DNA from: JACMLD01 sp047602295
GTDB taxonomy: Bacteria > Bacteroidota > Bacteroidia > Chitinophagales > Chitinophagaceae
Reading direction: 5' to 3'
NCBI GenBank assembly: GCA_047602295.1
Contig: JASGHP010000001.1
Location: 3,162,001 to 3,226,000 of the forward strand
Length of the DNA stretch: 64,000 nt
The notes below the pieces were generated by a model, which saw only the letters and a list, made by a program, of their open reading frames with translations, ran no database searches and was not told where the DNA came from. The translations under genes and the position numbers were made by a program. Below, one piece after another: positions 1-9,012 of this stretch. Position 1 is the first letter of the stretch. The number at the start of each line of letters is the position of its first letter.

Positions 1-3000
1 CTGCGGCATCTGTGCTGGTGTAGTTAAACTGGGTAAATAAACCAGTATAAGTAAGCGATGGCGTGAATTTTAAACTGCCTGCATTGGCTGCAGTGATTAC
101 CTGGCCTGCACTTACCAGCGTACAAACTGGTGTACATAGATATAATGTACCTGCTGCAGCAGGAGGCAGGTTATTGATGGTATAACTAACAATGCTGCCA
201 CCTGTTTCACCACCAGATAAAGAAGAGATAGCCGATTGCCCACTGGTTGTTGCCAGTGCTGTGCTGGTAACGTTGTTTGTTTGTGGTGCTGCTCCGCTTA
301 CAGGTATAGAATAGGTTGCTATGTTGCTTGTTGCGCCACTGTTGTCTTTTGCACTGTAATCAAATACCACTGTTCCTTTATAACCTGCTGTTGGTGCAAA
401 TTTTAAACTGCCCGCATCTGCAGTTGCAATTACCTGTCCTGCTGTTACTGCATTGCAGGTAGGATTGCAGAGATAAAGTACACCCTGTGTTGCACCTGGT
501 ATATTATTAATGGTATAACTGCTGATAGTGCCATCTGCATCAGTTGAAGCTAATGATGGTATTGCTGTCTGGCTGCTGGTATTGGCAATTGTGCTGCTGC
601 TTACATTGGTAGCAATAGGTGAAACATTGCTTGGGTATACAGAAGCTGTTACCGGTATGCTGTAAGTAGCAGGTTGGCTTACAGATCCTGCTGCATCTGT
701 AGCAGTGTAAGTAAAGCTGGCTGTACCAGTGAATGTGCCAGCCGGATCAAATTTCAGTTTGGCAATATCTGCCAGTGCAATATTCTGTCCTGCACTTACT
801 GTATTGCAGGTAGGATTGCACAAATAAAGCACACCACTTGCCACACTAGGCAAGGTAGCAATTGTATAGCCTGTTATAGTGCTTGCATCATGACCACTCA
901 ACGCTGGTATAGCTGTTTGAGCAAAAGTATTGGTCATTGGATAAGTAGTAATCGGATTAGCAACTGGTGCCATATCCACAACCGGTATGCTATAGTTGGC
1001 AATATTGCTTTTCGCGCCAGCATTATCAGTGGCAGAATAAGTAAAAGAAGCTGTTCCTGCAAAACTGTTAAGCGGTGTAAACTTCAGCGTAGCCATATTT
1101 GCTGCTGACAGCACAAGACCTGCCGTTACAGCGGTTACAGTTCCTGTACAAGGCTCAGTACCATTGGAGCAATACGTAAGTGATCCCTGTGAAGCCGACG
1201 GAATGCTTTCAACTTTATAACTGCTGATAGTTCCTGTAGTTGCATGGCTGGCAAAATTCGGCAGCAATACACTGCTGGCTGTATTATTTATTTGTTGTGC
1301 CGCTATATTATCAGAATAGGGGGGCACATGTACGCCGGAAGCACCTCTTACAGCAATGGTATAAGTGGCAGCGGGGCTTACAAGACCGCTGTTATCTGTT
1401 GCTGTATAATTAAAACTGGTGGTGCCGGTAAAAGTTGCCACTGGTGTAAAAGCCAATGTGCCGGCTTGTGCTGTAGTAAGCGTAATTGCACCAGTAATAT
1501 TCGTACGCACTCCTGTACAAGGCGTGGTGCCATTGGAGCAATACGTAACCGTTCCCTGTGTGGCTGCTACCGGTATTGAAGTAATATTATAAGAAGCAAT
1601 AGAACCATCCGGGTCTGCCGCTGCCAGTGTTGGGATAGTTTGTGAACCGCTGGTATTGGTAAGCGAACCAGATAATATATTATCTGCCAAAGGTGGTTCA
1701 TTTTTTACGGGTATGGTATAGCTTGCTGTGTTGCTTACAACACCACTTGCATTAGTAGCACTGTATGTAAAACCTGCATTGCCGGTAAAACTTGCTGCGG
1801 GGTCAAACTTCAGTTTCTCAATATCAGTTGTTGCTACTGTTTGTCCTACTGATACAGTATTGCAGGTGGAATTGCACAGGTATAAAACACCTTGCGCTCC
1901 TGTAGGAAGAGATACAATAGTATAGCTGGCAATTTTGCCGTAAGGATCGCTGGCAGACAAAGAAGGAATAACTGTCTGGCCATAAGAATTGTTTTCTGTT
2001 GGTGCCAGAATGTTATTGGCTGTAGGAGGTGCAATGCAATTGTAGCCTGCAATGCTATTGGCAGGTGCAGTGGCGCTTTGCAGAAATACACCTGTACTTC
2101 CACTGGCTGCACCATAAGCTGCCGGGCCGGGGTTTGTAGCTGTTGTACCATTAGCACCACCACTTACAGAACTGGATGCATTCACCGTTGCGCTTGTATA
2201 AATAACACCACCGCCACCACCACCACCTGGTCCGTGAGAAGCACCTGCTCCTGTGTTAGTACCACCTGTGCCACCTTGCGCATAAATAGTAATATTGGAA
2301 AAACCAGTGCTGGAAGCTGCAATTAATAAAACAGAACCGCCGGCACCACCGCCACCAGATCCATCATTTAATACTGTATTGTTAGCATTGCCGCCATTAG
2401 CATTAATAGTACCAGTGCCACTTACAGATCCGGTTCTTATCATTACCATACCGCCACCTGCTGCGCCACTGCTCGCAAAGCCGCTGCCGGGTGTGCCTGT
2501 TCCATCATTTGTATTGCCAGATCCGCCGCCGCCGCCCATTACCAGGCGTGATGTTGCCACCTCTGCAAAAGCAGAACCGCCGTATCCACCTACCGCTGCA
2601 TTAGAGTTCCATGAATTACCACCGATGCCACCTGCACCACCATTGCCACCACCACCGCCACCGGCATTCTGGTCGTTAGATACAGGATTAGAATCTGTAG
2701 AACCACCACCTGCATTGGCCGGTGCACCTCTTGCCGTGCTACCGTTGGGATATCCTTCCTGCGTATTATCCAGCAGCGTTCCATTGTTATTCATAAAACG
2801 GGGACTACCCGCAAATCCTTCACCCTTATTACCATGAAAATTGAGAGAAGCCACATTCATATAATCTGTACCTGTGCCACCTGTGTTACCACCCAATTGT
2901 CTGCCGCCACCACCGCGGAAACCACTTGCACTTACATTAATATTAAAACCATTAAAGTTGAGCACACCTGCCACATCAATAGCAATTATGCCACCTACAG

Positions 3001-3550
3001 AACCATTCCATAATAATGGCGTCAGGTCGGCGCTCAAACTTACAGAACTATACTGCGGCACGCGGATAACCTGGAAACGTGCCTGCCCTTGTGTGGCACC
3101 GCCGCTATTGTTACGTACTGTATAAGCATTAGTTGTGCCGCTTTGCAGGGTAAGGCTTCCACCAGTAATGGCCACATTGCCTGCCGCTACTGCATATTCA
3201 TAAAGACCGGCACTTAGGTTGGTAGCCAGGTAACCGTTGGCGGGAGTACTGGCGGTATTATCGCCATACACATTACTATTGGTGCCCTGCACATCGGCCC
3301 CCTGCATTTGTATTATTAATAGTAAGTCGCCGGTTGTGATAGCTGTGCTTGCACCCTGGCCTGCGCCCAACGTAATAGAAGTTGCGCCTGCCACAATGCT
3401 TGAAGAGCCGGGAAAATAAGTATTTACTATGCCCGAAATAGAAGCACTTCCGTCTTTGCCGGGGGTAGCGCATTTCTGGGCGTTCGCTGAAATGAAGGTA
3501 AAAGCAAGTAATACAAAGCTTACAAACAGGTAACGAATCTTGGTTTTCAT
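1..3550 (-). CDS. Giant secreted repeat adhesin, N-terminal part (runs off the window)
   Basis: Open from an ATG at 3550 to the left edge (at least 1183 codons) with no stop, so the C-terminus is missing. Residues 1-24 are a clear signal peptide (MKTKIRYLFVSF... ending ISANAQ). Residues about 25-250 form a beta-rich head; about 250-470 is a very Gly-rich stretch with runs of GGGGG; from about 500 on there are five complete and one partial Ig/cadherin-like repeats of roughly 115 residues. Each repeat carries a version of TPxLxxxDxDGxIxSYTI, then LYLCNPTCN with a Cys pair, and ends FxYxATDxxGxxSxxATYxIPV. This is the plan of Bacteroidota cell-surface proteins that usually end in a type IX or gliding-type sorting domain; that end is outside the window. 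Ligand unknown. The gene is divergent from the GAF protein at 3742. Confidence 0.85.
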   Translation of the reverse strand, partial: MKTKIRYLFVSFVLLAFTFISANAQKCATPGKDGSASISGIVNTYFPGSSSIVAGATSITLGAGQGASTAITTGDLLLIIQMQGADVQGTNSNVYGDNTASTPANGYLATNLSAGLYEYAVAAGNVAITGGSLTLQSGTTNAYTVRNNSGGATQGQARFQVIRVPQYSSVSLSADLTPLLWNGSVGGIIAIDVAGVLNFNGFNINVSASGFRGGGGRQLGGNTGGTGTDYMNVASLNFHGNKGEGFAGSPRFMNNNGTLLDNTQEGYPNGSTARGAPANAGGGSTDSNPVSNDQNAGGGGGGNGGAGGIGGNSWNSNAAVGGYGGSAFAEVATSRLVMGGGGGSGNTNDGTGTPGSGFASSGAAGGGMVMIRTGSVSGTGTINANGGNANNTVLNDGSGGGGAGGSVLLIAASSTGFSNITIYAQGGTGGTNTGAGASHGPGGGGGGGVIYTSATVNASSSVSGGANGTTATNPGPAAYGAASGSTGVFLQSATAPANSIAGYNCIAPPTANNILAPTENNSYGQTVIPSLSASDPYGKIASYTIVSLPTGAQGVLYLCNSTCNTVSVGQTVATTDIEKLKFDPAASFTGNAGFTYSATNASGVVSNTASYTIPVKNEPPLADNILSGSLTNTSGSQTIPTLAAADPDGSIASYNITSIPVAATQGTVTYCSNGTTPCTGVRTNITGAITLTTAQAGTLAFTPVATFTGTTSFNYTATDNSGLVSPAATYTIAVRGASGVHVPPYSDNIAAQQINNTASSVLLPNFASHATTGTISSYKVESIPSASQGSLTYCSNGTEPCTGTVTAVTAGLVLSAANMATLKFTPLNSFAGTASFTYSATDNAGAKSNIANYSIPVVDMAPVANPITTYPMTNTFAQTAIPALSGHDASTITGYTIATLPSVASGVLYLCNPTCNTVSAGQNIALADIAKLKFDPAGTFTGTASFTYTATDAAGSVSQPATYSIPVTASVYPSNVSPIATNVSSSTIANTSSQTAIPSLASTDADGTISSYTINNIPGATQGVLYLCNPTCNAVTAGQVIATADAGSLKFAPTAGYKGTVVFDYSAKDNSGATSNIATYSIPVSGAAPQTNNVTSTALATTSGQSAISSLSGGETGGSIVSYTINNLPPAAAGTLYLCTPVCTLVSAGQVITAANAGSLKFTPSLTYTGLFTQFNYTSTDAA

Positions 3551-3741
3551 AAAAAGGGATCTGATTTAAAAATTGCCGGCCATTAAGTGCTTTCTTTATA
3601 AATGGCTAGCATATTCACCATATTTTAACGGGTTTTTAATTCTCTAATTGTTAAAAAGTGAGATTTTTTTTCATTCAATTGTTAATAAGGGGCAATATTT
3701 GGCTGTTTTGGGTGTTTTAACATCTGTGTGAATTATCTAAT

Positions 3742-4935
3742 ATGATCCCAAACATCCCAACCGAGGCAAAAAGGCTGGCGGATTTGCATGAGCTGGAAGT
3801 ACTGCGAAGCCCTTACGAGCCTGAGTTTGATGCTATTGTAGCAGAAGCGGCTGCAATCTGCGATGTTCCTATTGCACTTATCAGCCTGGTGGCCGATAAT
3901 TTTCAATGGTTTAAGGCCAAAACGGGTTTGGAAGCAGAAGAAACACCCCGCGAAGTCTCTTTTTGCGCCCACGCCATAGCGCAAGACAATATATTTATAG
4001 TAGAGAATGCCCTTGCAGACGCAAAGTTCTCTCAAAACCCGTTGGTATTGGATTCGCCCAATATTCGCTTTTATGCCGGGGCTCCACTGGCTTTACCGGG
4101 TGGTAGTAAGATTGGTACGCTTTGTATTATTGATAACAAGCCCCGCACATTGGGCGTAGCTGAACAACAATTACTGCAAGTCTTATCGCGACAGGTAGTG
4201 CAATTATTATTGCATCGCAAAGCCCTGCTTGGATACAAATTCATTACCCAACAGGCCACAGTATTGTCTTTGCAGGCTTCATCTCGTCAATTAATAGGAT
4301 CTGGGCTGCATGAGAAGGCCGGTATTATAGGCCGATCTATTACGGAACAAATAGATCTGATACGCGAAGGGAAGTTTACCCGCAAAACATTAAGCGCTTT
4401 TTGCGATGATGCTACCGGCCAGGTGCAAACGCTGGTAGATCTTTGTGCTGCTGCACCCGCAACCGGTGCTTTGCCATTAAATGCGCAGCAGGCACAGCAC
4501 CCCCTTTACGAACAAATAAATGCATTGCTGGCAATTGCCGCCGGTTTGCAACGCGAGGGACTGCAAATTCATAATGATATTGACAATGGATTATTGCTGG
4601 CGCCAGCTCATTGCCTGGCTGCCACCCTGGTTTGCCAGCACCTGCTGATAGCCCTGGCTGCGCTGCCCGATGCAATAGGAGAAATAGAGTTGTATGCAAC
4701 AAGCGCCGGTAACAATGCGCCGTTGCAGTTATCTTTTTTATTAACCGGCTTCAACAATGAGCAGTTGCTGCAGGCATTGGTGCTTACCCGTGAACAAGAA
4801 GCGGCAAACCCGCTGCATACTTTCTCATTGCATTTTAAATTTGTGCATCAATGCCTGGATGCGCTGTATGGCAACCTTGTTTTTAATGCCCTTTCTAAAA
4901 AAAGGATGCTGATTGCCATTAACCTGCCTTCTTAA
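3742..4935 (+). CDS. GAF-domain sensory protein with a degenerate kinase-like C-terminus
   Basis: 397 residues. Residues about 5-160 form a GAF domain: the RLADLHELEVL start, the ALISLVADNFQWFKAKTG segment, a FCAHAI stretch and FYAGAPLALPGGSKIGTLCIID are hallmarks of cytosolic GAF sensors that bind small ligands. Residues about 165-397 are mostly helical; the arrangement (a helical pair, then a mixed region ending in GNLVFNALSKKRMLIAINLP) resembles the dimerisation plus ATPase part of histidine kinases, but I see no phospho-accepting H-box and no GxGxG ATP lid, so catalysis is doubtful. No signal peptide or membrane segment. Stands alone, with 191 bp to the divergent adhesin. The GAF call is firm; the role is unknown. 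Confidence 0.8.
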   Translation: MIPNIPTEAKRLADLHELEVLRSPYEPEFDAIVAEAAAICDVPIALISLVADNFQWFKAKTGLEAEETPREVSFCAHAIAQDNIFIVENALADAKFSQNPLVLDSPNIRFYAGAPLALPGGSKIGTLCIIDNKPRTLGVAEQQLLQVLSRQVVQLLLHRKALLGYKFITQQATVLSLQASSRQLIGSGLHEKAGIIGRSITEQIDLIREGKFTRKTLSAFCDDATGQVQTLVDLCAAAPATGALPLNAQQAQHPLYEQINALLAIAAGLQREGLQIHNDIDNGLLLAPAHCLAATLVCQHLLIALAALPDAIGEIELYATSAGNNAPLQLSFLLTGFNNEQLLQALVLTREQEAANPLHTFSLHFKFVHQCLDALYGNLVFNALSKKRMLIAINLPS

Positions 4936-4965
4936 TATAGCAGCTATTGTAAATACGCTCAGTAT

Positions 4966-5181
4966 TTATTGTGCCTGGCTGCCAATACCAGATCTGCGTT
5001 TTCTAAACAATGGCAATAAGATAAACAATAGCAATACGGTAAACCCAATAATGGTTTGCAAGCCGCTTTGCTCAGCTTCATGAGTAGCTACGGACGTTTC
5101 ATTAGCCATTAATGCGGTTGAAAACATGGTTAGTAGCAAAAGAAGGCTGAATGATTTTTTAATAACTGTTATCTTTTTCAT
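4966..5181 (-). CDS. Small membrane protein of unknown function
   Basis: 71 residues from the ATG at 5181 (MKKITVIKKS). An upstream in-frame ATG at 5256 would add 25 residues, but that extension would overlap the end of the acetyltransferase gene and hide the signal peptide, so the shorter start is preferred. Residues 1-26 are a Lys-rich start plus hydrophobic signal peptide ending ALMA. A short polar stretch (NETSVATHEAEQ) is followed by a membrane segment at about 44-59 and a basic tail FRKRRSG. The product is therefore probably a type I membrane miniprotein with the polar stretch outside and the basic end in the cytoplasm. Lies 67 bp downstream of the GNAT gene on the same strand. No family recognised. 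Confidence 0.6.
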   Translation of the reverse strand: MKKITVIKKSFSLLLLLTMFSTALMANETSVATHEAEQSGLQTIIGFTVLLLFILLPLFRKRRSGIGSQAQ

Positions 5182-5248
5182 GGTGATGTATTTTTTAAGA
5201 TGATTGATAGATTGATTTTTTAAATAGCAGAGAAAAGTATTTGAATGA

Positions 5249-5812
5249 TTAATCAATAACCTGCTCCGGTGTTTTCTTTACAGTGTATAGCATGGCCGTG
5301 CAGAAACAATTTTTGCAATTTTTTGCTTGAAGTGTAGCATAGTTGACACAACTACTACAACCTTTCCAGAATAATTCTTCCTTTGTTATTTCATTAAACG
5401 TAACAGGTTCAAAGCCCAGGGCTGTATTCATTTTCATAATAGCCAATCCTGTAGTTATGCTGAATATATTGGCAGCGGGATATTTTATTCGGCTCAATTC
5501 AAAAATGCATTGCTTGATGCGTTTGGCCACGCCCAAGCCGCGGTAGGCGGGTGCTACAATTAAACCACTGTTGGATACAAATTCTCCATTGCTCCATATT
5601 TCTATGTAAGAAAAGCCAGCCCATTGGCCTTTAGTGGTTAATGCAATAACCGCCTTGCCTTCTTTCATTTTATTAATAATGCTTTCTGTAGATCTTTTTG
5701 CAATACCAGAGCCTCTTAATTTGGCGGAGTGTGCTGTTTCGTCAACAATTTCTTGTGCGTAAATACTGTCTGCGTCATTGGCAACACGCACTATAATACT
5801 ATCGGGGTCCAT
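5249..5812 (-). CDS. GNAT-family N-acetyltransferase
   Basis: 187 residues, of usual length for a single GNAT domain. The acetyl-CoA pyrophosphate loop is seen as APAYRGLGVAKRI (R-x-x-G-x-G/A type), preceded by the beta-4 strand GLIVAP. Substrate unknown. The C-terminus is unusual: residues about 150-173 carry five cysteines in a CSSC...CKNCFC arrangement, which could bind a metal. GNAT proteins with a similar Cys-rich tail are, as I recall, often placed at the head of arginine biosynthesis clusters in this phylum, but no arg gene is present here, so that link is only a suggestion. Cytoplasmic. Followed by the small membrane protein. Confidence 0.8.
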   Translation of the reverse strand: MDPDSIIVRVANDADSIYAQEIVDETAHSAKLRGSGIAKRSTESIINKMKEGKAVIALTTKGQWAGFSYIEIWSNGEFVSNSGLIVAPAYRGLGVAKRIKQCIFELSRIKYPAANIFSITTGLAIMKMNTALGFEPVTFNEITKEELFWKGCSSCVNYATLQAKNCKNCFCTAMLYTVKKTPEQVID

Positions 5813-5845
5813 AAATAAATAATTTAAAAGAGTAGATAAAAAAGT

Positions 5846-6205
5846 TTAGCAACCGCAACTGTTTACCTGCTTCATATAAATAGAATACAGCGCAGCAGGA
5901 ATGTAATTGCGAAGAATAATCCTGTCGATATTATTTTCAGGAATAAAAGAAGAGAACGAATACACAAAAATGTTTTCAATAGTAAGTCTTACTGTTTTGT
6001 CGCCCAGCTTATAAAGTTTTTCTGCCAGCAGGAAACATTTTTTCGCAACACTATAGTTATGATGTGTAACAGCCTGCCTGGTATAATCTGTAAAAGATTG
6101 CATGTCTTTATAGATATGCATATTAATATTGGCCGGGCCGGTTTGTAAAGCATTGGCGGGTAAAATTTGCAATAGATAACCGGGCACTTCATATTGGGTA
6201 ATCAT
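5846..6205 (-). CDS. Hypothetical protein, 119 residues
   Basis: Taken from the ATG at 6205 (MITQYEVPGYLL). A start at 6298 would add 31 residues of basic, low-quality sequence (RQGFGRFGTQYPQKR) that does not look conserved. The product is soluble and mainly helical, with the segment SVAKKCFLLAEKLYKLGDKTVRL resembling a TPR-like helix pair, and ends in the odd VNSCGC. I do not recognise the family. It lies 33 bp upstream of the acetyltransferase on the same strand and may be co-transcribed with it. Confidence 0.55.
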   Translation of the reverse strand: MITQYEVPGYLLQILPANALQTGPANINMHIYKDMQSFTDYTRQAVTHHNYSVAKKCFLLAEKLYKLGDKTVRLTIENIFVYSFSSFIPENNIDRIILRNYIPAALYSIYMKQVNSCGC

Positions 6206-6298
6206 ATAGAAAAGTTTAGTGAAACCAATATGCCAAATGCTGATCCGCTTTTGCGGGTATTGCGTGCCAAAGCGGCCAAACCCTTGTCTGTAATGCAT

Positions 6299-6779
6299 TC
6301 TAACAGGTTAAACGCTTACAAACAAATTCCTTTTTGATCATAAAAGCCTTTCAAAATGGTAAAACCTTTTCAAAATGGCAGGCTGAACTGGGCCTGAGGC
6401 TCTTGTTTGACCGGTTAAGCGCCACGGTCTGATGTCCCCCGTATGACCGATTATTATAGATCAGCACCGAAGGTTAGACCAGTTGGTAATTCAGCAGGTA
6501 TAAAAACTGCCAACCACTGTGCTGTAATGCTGCAAGCATCCTATGGCCTCAATAAAAAAGGTTGATGATTATCTGTTGCAGTCTTTAACTATTTACTCCA
6601 CGAGATGTTTGCAACATGACGGTGAGTGCGTAAGTAAAGGCCGACAGACATAAGTGTTCAACAAAAACAAAGCCCTGAAAGGCCGCCATACACCAAGCAA
6701 GCGGTGAAGCCCCTCGCCACCAACAAAAAAAGACCGCCTCCCGACGGTCTTTCTAATTATAATGCAACTGTGCAAACGC
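6299..6779. other. Intergenic, 481 bp
   Basis: No convincing gene. Near 6348-6385 a short word close to CTTTTCAAAATGG occurs twice. A 60-codon minus-strand frame at 6593-6775 has no recognisable features and overlaps the terminator. The right end holds the terminator listed separately. Confidence 0.6.
6724..6752 (-). terminator. Rho-independent terminator of the 202-residue protein gene
   Basis: Read on the minus strand: 8-bp perfect stem AAAGACCG / CGGTCTTT (6745-6752 with 6729-6736), 8-nt loop, then a run of T (complement of the A-run 6724-6730). It starts 28 bp past the stop codon at 6780. Confidence 0.85.
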
Positions 6780-7388
6780 CTAACCGGAATATTTGACAGC
6801 TAATACCTCACTGCGCAGGCCCACTTCTGTATTAGCCAGCGTAGCCATACAACAATACTCGCGAATCTCCGCCACGCCGGGCTTAGCCAATGCCCGTGTG
6901 TCAATGTAAGGGCTATGTTTGGCATTGCCCAGCAAAACCCAATTGGTTTCACCATGCATACGGGCATATATGTTCATACCATCTGCACCATGTTTTTGAA
7001 AACTGAGGTGAAGATTGCCACCCGTTTCTTTACCGGTAAGCGTGGGCTTGTAATCTGTAAGGTCTGCAATAGGCGTAGTGCTTATAATCTGCAAAGCTTT
7101 AGCATCCGCTTCTGTAAGTAGTGGATTAGTGCGCAAACGCTTAATGTAATCACGCGTAGGCTGGCCGGTTTGGTTCATAATGTCGTTTGCAATAGCCGTA
7201 AGTCGCTGTACCTCCAGGCGGGCAGCTTCCAGGTTAGCAAGAGCAGTAATGAGTTGCTTCAAGTTATCCTGCACTTTGGCAATATCAGCAGCAGGTTCAT
7301 TAATGCGGGCACCAATAATGCCAATTTGCTCCACAAAATTTTCTGCCCAGGGTTTTAACAGGCTCTTAGAATTTGGATAATAATACAT
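6780..7388 (-). CDS. 202-residue protein with fibronectin III-like C-terminus (paralogue 1)
   Basis: Starts MYYYPNSKSLLKPWAENF. Residues 1-75 are helical and likely coiled-coil (repeated AKVQDNLKQLITALANLEAARLEVQ); about 110-200 form a beta sandwich (GNLHLSFQKHGADGMNIYAR, then AEIREYCCMATL...VLAVKYSG) like a fibronectin III fold. No signal peptide, so cytoplasmic or exported by an unknown route. A second copy of identical length lies at 46590-47198; the two align without gaps and are more than half identical by eye. Both are minus-strand, end at a strong terminator and have an array of 21-bp repeats upstream. Function unknown; the helical plus Ig-like plan would suit a structural or binding protein. 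Confidence 0.8.
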   Translation of the reverse strand: MYYYPNSKSLLKPWAENFVEQIGIIGARINEPAADIAKVQDNLKQLITALANLEAARLEVQRLTAIANDIMNQTGQPTRDYIKRLRTNPLLTEADAKALQIISTTPIADLTDYKPTLTGKETGGNLHLSFQKHGADGMNIYARMHGETNWVLLGNAKHSPYIDTRALAKPGVAEIREYCCMATLANTEVGLRSEVLAVKYSG

Positions 7389-7578
7389 ATTGTTATAGAA
7401 TTTAAACGGTTCATAAAATTAGATTGACTGCCGGGCCTTCATATTTTATAAAGTAACCCGGCATTGTTGTATTAAAATAATTACGTGGATGCAGGCCACA
7501 ATAAGCCTACAACAATAATTACCCCGCATAGGGAAGAATAACTGTTGCGCTATTGCGAAATCCTTTAAGATTGAATAA

Positions 7579-8100
7579 TTATGGTGGCCGGCAGTAAGCG
7601 ATAGCCCCAGGCCGACTAACAGCCAGCAGATGGTGGTTTAATTGAAAACGATTGATAAGATATTGCTGCACAATATTATTAGCAGCCAACAACACGATTA
7701 AAATGGATAACAATACGCCGCAAAACAGCCGCTCAAAGGACAGTTGCGACCAATTTATGGAGCGATCAGGTGAGTTTATGGGCAGATCAATCGGGTTTAT
7801 GGACAGTTCAGGTGCCCTGTTTGCCCCCGTGACGAGATTTAAAAACAGTTTTGGTCGCTCATCGGGGCCACAAACGCATTTATCGGAGCGATCTGGTCGC
7901 TCATTGGGGCGATCTGACGAGATTATGGCTCCAAAAACCCACCAGATCTCCCCATAAAATGCGTTTAACAACTGTAATGGCTGCCATAACTGGCCATGCA
8001 ACAAGCACATGGCTTGCTTATTTGAAGAAGATAATAAAGAAGGGAATTGTTGGTTGTTTTTCATGGCATCTTGAATGCCCAACAAAAGAACAATGACCAT
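7579..8100 (-). CDS. Doubtful heptapeptide-repeat protein spanning the first 21-bp array
   Basis: A 173-codon frame that contains the entire array. Because 21 is a multiple of 3, the array gives ten or so 7-residue repeats such as DRPNERP, CGPDERP, ELSINPI, DLPINSP, DRSINWS. The C-terminus ends AIAYCRPP; the equivalent frame at 47291-47956 contains PYCRSPP near its end, and both frames have a short A-[ML]-C motif before the repeats, which is weak support for coding. Against it: the array is open in other frames as well (for example 7703-7957 on plus), no start signal stands out, and no family is recognised. It lies on the same strand as, and upstream of, the 202-residue gene. Confidence 0.3.
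   Translation of the reverse strand: MVIVLLLGIQDAMKNNQQFPSLLSSSNKQAMCLLHGQLWQPLQLLNAFYGEIWWVFGAIISSDRPNERPDRSDKCVCGPDERPKLFLNLVTGANRAPELSINPIDLPINSPDRSINWSQLSFERLFCGVLLSILIVLLAANNIVQQYLINRFQLNHHLLAVSRPGAIAYCRPP
7733..7963. repeat. Array of eleven 21-bp degenerate repeats (array 1)
   Basis: Cutting every 21 bp from 7733 gives 11 aligned units without a single indel. Examples: three successive units start TTTATGG (7754, 7775, 7796); later units read around GGAGCGATCTGGTCGCTC. That word is a palindrome with arms GAGCGA / TCGCTC and a 5-nt centre. Units differ by many substitutions but keep exact phase. Located 345 bp upstream of the start of the 202-residue protein gene. Confidence 0.85.
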
Positions 8101-8409
8101 TTTTCCCCCGCAATTGTGGATTACTACTAATTTTATTTAGCGGCTGGGGTATTTGCGTAGAGGGAGGGGTGGGAATGGTATGTAGGATTACTAAAAGTGG
8201 TTAGTGGAGGAGGGTTTGCGAATAATAATGTGTATCAACTTACAAACAGTGCCCTTTTTATAAAAATATTAATTTCATGAATCGATATATTTGAAACCAA
8301 TGTATATTTAATTGAGTTTTTAGCAGTATTTTTTTTTGAAAAGTAGTAATGTGATTTTGTGTAAGTAAAAGGTGACTTATGATTTATTTGCAATCCGATA
8401 ACACTCAAC

Positions 8410-8988
8410 ATGCAGGTAATGACAACTAAAGAATATCAAAAATTCATTTTGCCCCGAATAAAACATAAATTGAAAGGACTTGAGGTAATAAGTGAATGGA
8501 CGGCTTTTCAAGGATATAAAAATCATTATTCACCAAGAGTTGATATTGCTGTTGGGCCATTCAGTATTCAACCTGGCAATAATCAAATGCAAGAATATAA
8601 TAAGTTAATTCAAGAGAAAAATGTGAAAAAAGTTTTGAATGAATTATTTAAGTTGCATGTAAAGAATTTAGGAGAAGAACCGCTTATAAATGAATTGGTC
8701 GTAGCGGATTTTAATAATTTACTCATAAAGAATCAAAATGCTAGATGTTTTTTGGCTATAGAAATAGAAAACGAAAACTCCAAAAAGCATATAATGGGCA
8801 GTTTAATAAATGCATCTTCTCTTGGAAGAGTTGGAATTGGAGTCGCCTATTCTGAAAAAACTTTTAGGACCTTTATACGCATCTTAAATTACTTAGCTTT
8901 TTTGAAACGAGTTGGCAAAAATACATATGACACAACAAATTTTCTAATTGTTAAGAAAGATCAAATGGTAGATTTAATAAGTAATTAG
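8410..8988 (+). CDS. Hypothetical protein of the AT-rich island, possibly nuclease-like
   Basis: 192 residues. Starts at 8410 (MQVMTTKEYQKF); the ATG at 8419 is an alternative. Not secreted. No firm family. Two segments, SPRVDIAVGPF and FLAIEIENENSKKH, have the spacing and flavour of a PD-(D/E)xK nuclease core (an Asp after a strand, then E-x-E), followed by helical GSLINASSLGRVGIGVAYSE. That reading is a guess. It is 24 bp upstream of the Fic gene on the same strand and shares its strongly AT-rich codon use, unlike genes outside 8.25-13.0 kb, so the two probably arrived together. Confidence 0.65.
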   Translation: MQVMTTKEYQKFILPRIKHKLKGLEVISEWTAFQGYKNHYSPRVDIAVGPFSIQPGNNQMQEYNKLIQEKNVKKVLNELFKLHVKNLGEEPLINELVVADFNNLLIKNQNARCFLAIEIENENSKKHIMGSLINASSLGRVGIGVAYSEKTFRTFIRILNYLAFLKRVGKNTYDTTNFLIVKKDQMVDLISN

Positions 8989-9012
8989 TAAACTTTTATT
9001 GCGAATAATCCA

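Larger units (their letters stand above)
7389..8409. other. 1-kb region without a firm gene, containing the first 21-bp array
   Basis: Between the 202-residue gene and the AT-rich island. Holds a GC-rich inverted repeat near 7420-7465 (GCCGGGC and GCCCGGC-like arms around TTCATATTTTATAAAGTAA), the 21-bp array at 7733-7963 and a G-rich tract near 8150-8215. From about 8230 the base composition becomes strongly AT-rich, marking the island edge. The only long frame is the doubtful one at 7579-8100. Confidence 0.6.

Noticed and set aside
674..1579. Cys/Ser-rich plus-strand frames
   Set aside because: Shadows of the adhesin repeats; no start signal and the same word repeated in step with the real domains.
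2295..2837. Proline-rich plus-strand reading frame
   Set aside because: It is the complement of the Gly-rich part of the minus-strand adhesin; poly-Gly codons read as poly-Pro on the other strand.
6593..6775. Short minus-strand frame with Cys and Arg
   Set aside because: Overlaps a perfect terminator and shows no domain or signal peptide.
7652..7957. Plus-strand frame over array 1 with FMERSGE-like repeats
   Set aside because: Any 21-bp array without stops is open in several frames; the minus frame is longer and co-oriented with the neighbour gene, and even that is doubtful.
7733..7963. CRISPR array
   Set aside because: There are no unique spacers between fixed repeats; units are contiguous 21-mers with scattered substitutions, and no cas gene is present. 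The same applies to arrays 2 and 3.
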